Of a stretch of 64,000 nt of DNA, positions 62,301 to 64,000 are shown one piece after another. The DNA is taken from assembly GCA_002751075.1 (NCBI GenBank), contig NAOQ01000110.1:68209-132208 (forward strand), read 5' to 3'. The position numbers and the translations under genes are program-made. Within the stretch, counting starts at the first letter, position 1; the number at the start of each line of letters is the position of its first letter. The DNA is from Ichthyophonus hoferi. Lineage: Eukaryota > Opisthokonta > Ichthyosporea > Ichthyophonida > Ichthyophonidae. The notes under the pieces are model-generated. The model worked only from the letters and a program-made list of their open reading frames with translations. It ran no database searches and was not told the origin of the DNA.

Positions 62301-64000
62301 TGGTTTGTTAAAATGGGTGCAGTCCTTGTCATTTTTTGAAACAGTCGGCTGCCTGGTCTTTGCTAGATCTCTCTCTCACCTCTATCTCGTTGCTGTTGAT
62401 GGCCTCCCTGATGTAATGATATCTTAATGCAATGTGACGTGTATTTTTAGGTACACACTTTTGAGAAATCAAACAGTTGACTAAAATGTTGTTCCCATAT
62501 AATGGTACACATTCTAAATCAAATCCTAATCCATCCAAAATTCCAGTTATGTAAGCCCCCTTCTGACGTATATGCTGATATTGTGATATACTTATTTGGA
62601 TTCACAGCTTGATGATGCAGTTACAAATTGCTTCTTGCTTGACCAATCTATTAGCCCTTATATGATAAGTACAGCATACCCAGTAATAGATTTTTCATCC
62701 CTGTAATACTTGTTAACAAAATTGGCATTAGAGTAAGCCGTCATTTTGATGGACCCTGGGTGATGTAAAATGGGACTCTCACTGTACATGTTGAGACTCC
62801 TTAAGAAATGTTGTAGCATCTCGTGGTGACGCATATTAGGTGTTTTTATGTATCTCAATAAAGTGGGCACTGCAAAGGATCTTAGCCCTGGAGCTCTCGG
62901 TGATCCAATCCAAGTAACCAATTAGTGAGCTGTAGGTGGTGTTATTGCATAAAATTTGATTTAGATCCTCAGAGTTAGCGAGTTGAATATCCTCACCCAG
63001 GATGGGAGAATGTGTAAGATTGCCTTTGTATTGACCATAGCTTTGTATGTGTTCATGGATGTAGCTGGACTGACTAAGTGTAATGCAACCAGTTTCAGTT
63101 TTTTTAATACTATACCCAAGTGAAGAGTGAAAGGAATCCTGTATATTTGGTGAGAAAACACTCAAACATCTTTTTGATATATTTGATGCAGTCTTCTGTT
63201 TTCCCAAGACAGAAGAATGTCATTAATGTAGATCACCGATCACCGGTATCATAAACTCCTTTTTAGGGTCATGGTACATGTAAAGGCAGAACTCATATTT
63301 CATGGGGAAAAAACATACTGATCACAAGAAATCCTCTGGTGTCAGGTTCCACAGTAGTCCAGTGATGCGTAGCCTGTAGAGGCCTCTTGCAATTCAACAT
63401 GCATATCTTTTTTTTTTGAGATCTACATACATTGGGAGCTGTTTTATACATACTGGCATCTCTAGATAGATAGCTAGGAAAATATGCTGCCTTAATGGAA
63501 ATATGGACTAGATCATACCCCTTTGCTCTTGCAATTGCAAGAAGCAAATGTTTTGATATAAATAAACGCACAGGGGAAGAGACATCCTAATAACCTATAT
63601 TTTTAGTCTTCTGTGTGAATGGCTAATATGGGTGTCCTGCTCCATAATCCTTCAAATCCTACTGGTCCTGTGCTACTAAACCCTTCTGGTCTAAAGTTGA
63701 ATGGTTCATTACTGTTTCCTGATTCTACTGACCTGCTATCAAGATTACCTGGTCCACCTGGAGGTGAGGTGGCTTATTGCTGTTAATGCAGTATTGTCCT
63801 GGCGTTGTTGTTTGTCCATCTTTCAGAAGCACCAACATTGATATTATTAGTGGGATTCCTGACCTAAGAATTGCCTGTAGAAGGGTTAATCGCCGATCTG
63901 GGAGGAAGGGTGCTGTTTCATATATGTTAGCAGGAAACTCTTTAGGATTGGCACTCCTGTCATGTTTGCAGCTGCCTGTGCAGCAAGTAGAATTACTGTT
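62300..64000 (-). mobile_element. Broken Ty1/copia-type LTR retrotransposon fossil, runs off right edge
   Basis: Minus-strand pieces show the copia order reverse transcriptase then RNase H. The piece at 63.29-63.57 kb resembles the start of the RT domain. That at 62.84-63.21 kb resembles the RT end and connection (a Y-S-S-L-I-G-Y-L segment). Those at 62.66-62.92 kb and 62.33-62.54 kb resemble RNase H, with the R-H-I-A-L-R-Y-H-Y-I-R-E motif typical of its end. The part beyond 63.6 kb probably belongs to the same element upstream of RT. The element is broken, with several breaks, and looks old. No LTR was recognised inside the window. Confidence 0.75.

Noticed and set aside
1-64000. tRNA, rRNA or CRISPR features
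   Set aside because: I looked for TPsiC-like boxes, rRNA-like blocks and regularly spaced repeats with unique spacers; only tandem repeats without unique spacers were found.

Overview
The window is AT-rich eukaryotic DNA with intron-split genes, very short exons, long microsatellite-filled introns and scattered transposon remains. Five host genes can be rebuilt with consistent splice phases: a KANSL3-like NSL-complex subunit (+), a Rel/NF-kB-type transcription factor (-), dehydrodolichyl diphosphate synthase (+), a KCC-like cation-chloride cotransporter (-) and integrin-linked kinase (+). ILK together with a Rel-homology factor points to an animal or a close unicellular relative. The divergence of the proteins suggests an early-branching animal such as a sponge, but this is inference and the sequence alone does not fix it.

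Layout. 1-5.1 kb: gene-poor, degraded dispersed repeats plus one unexplained open stretch. 5.1-11.5 kb: KANSL3-like, 8 exons. 12.3-20.9 kb: Rel factor, 12 exons, convergent with KANSL3, interrupted by an assembly gap. 20.9-32.6 kb: long gene-poor block with remnants of the same repeats and a second gap. 32.7-35.9 kb: DHDDS, 8 exons. 36.7-45.9 kb: KCC-like transporter, 9 exons, convergent with DHDDS with only about 0.7 kb between stops. 45.9-49.1 kb: repeats between two divergent starts. 49.1-60.3 kb: ILK, 15 exons, one small gap in an intron. 60.3-64 kb: a 130-bp tandem duplication, then a broken Ty1/copia-type element running off the right edge.

The genes do not form a pathway; they act in chromatin acetylation, Rel-type transcription, dolichol synthesis, ion transport and integrin adhesion. 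The most interesting signals are (i) a KCC with a typical KCC cytoplasmic domain but substitutions at the positions that bind K+ in characterised KCCs, (ii) a Rel protein with Ser in place of the conserved DNA-loop Cys, an insertion in the dimerisation domain and no ankyrin repeats, (iii) two decayed copies of the end of ILK exon 11 in the following intron, and (iv) a short interspersed element family with about nine copies, all between 36 and 60 kb. No CRISPR array, tRNA or rRNA gene was seen.
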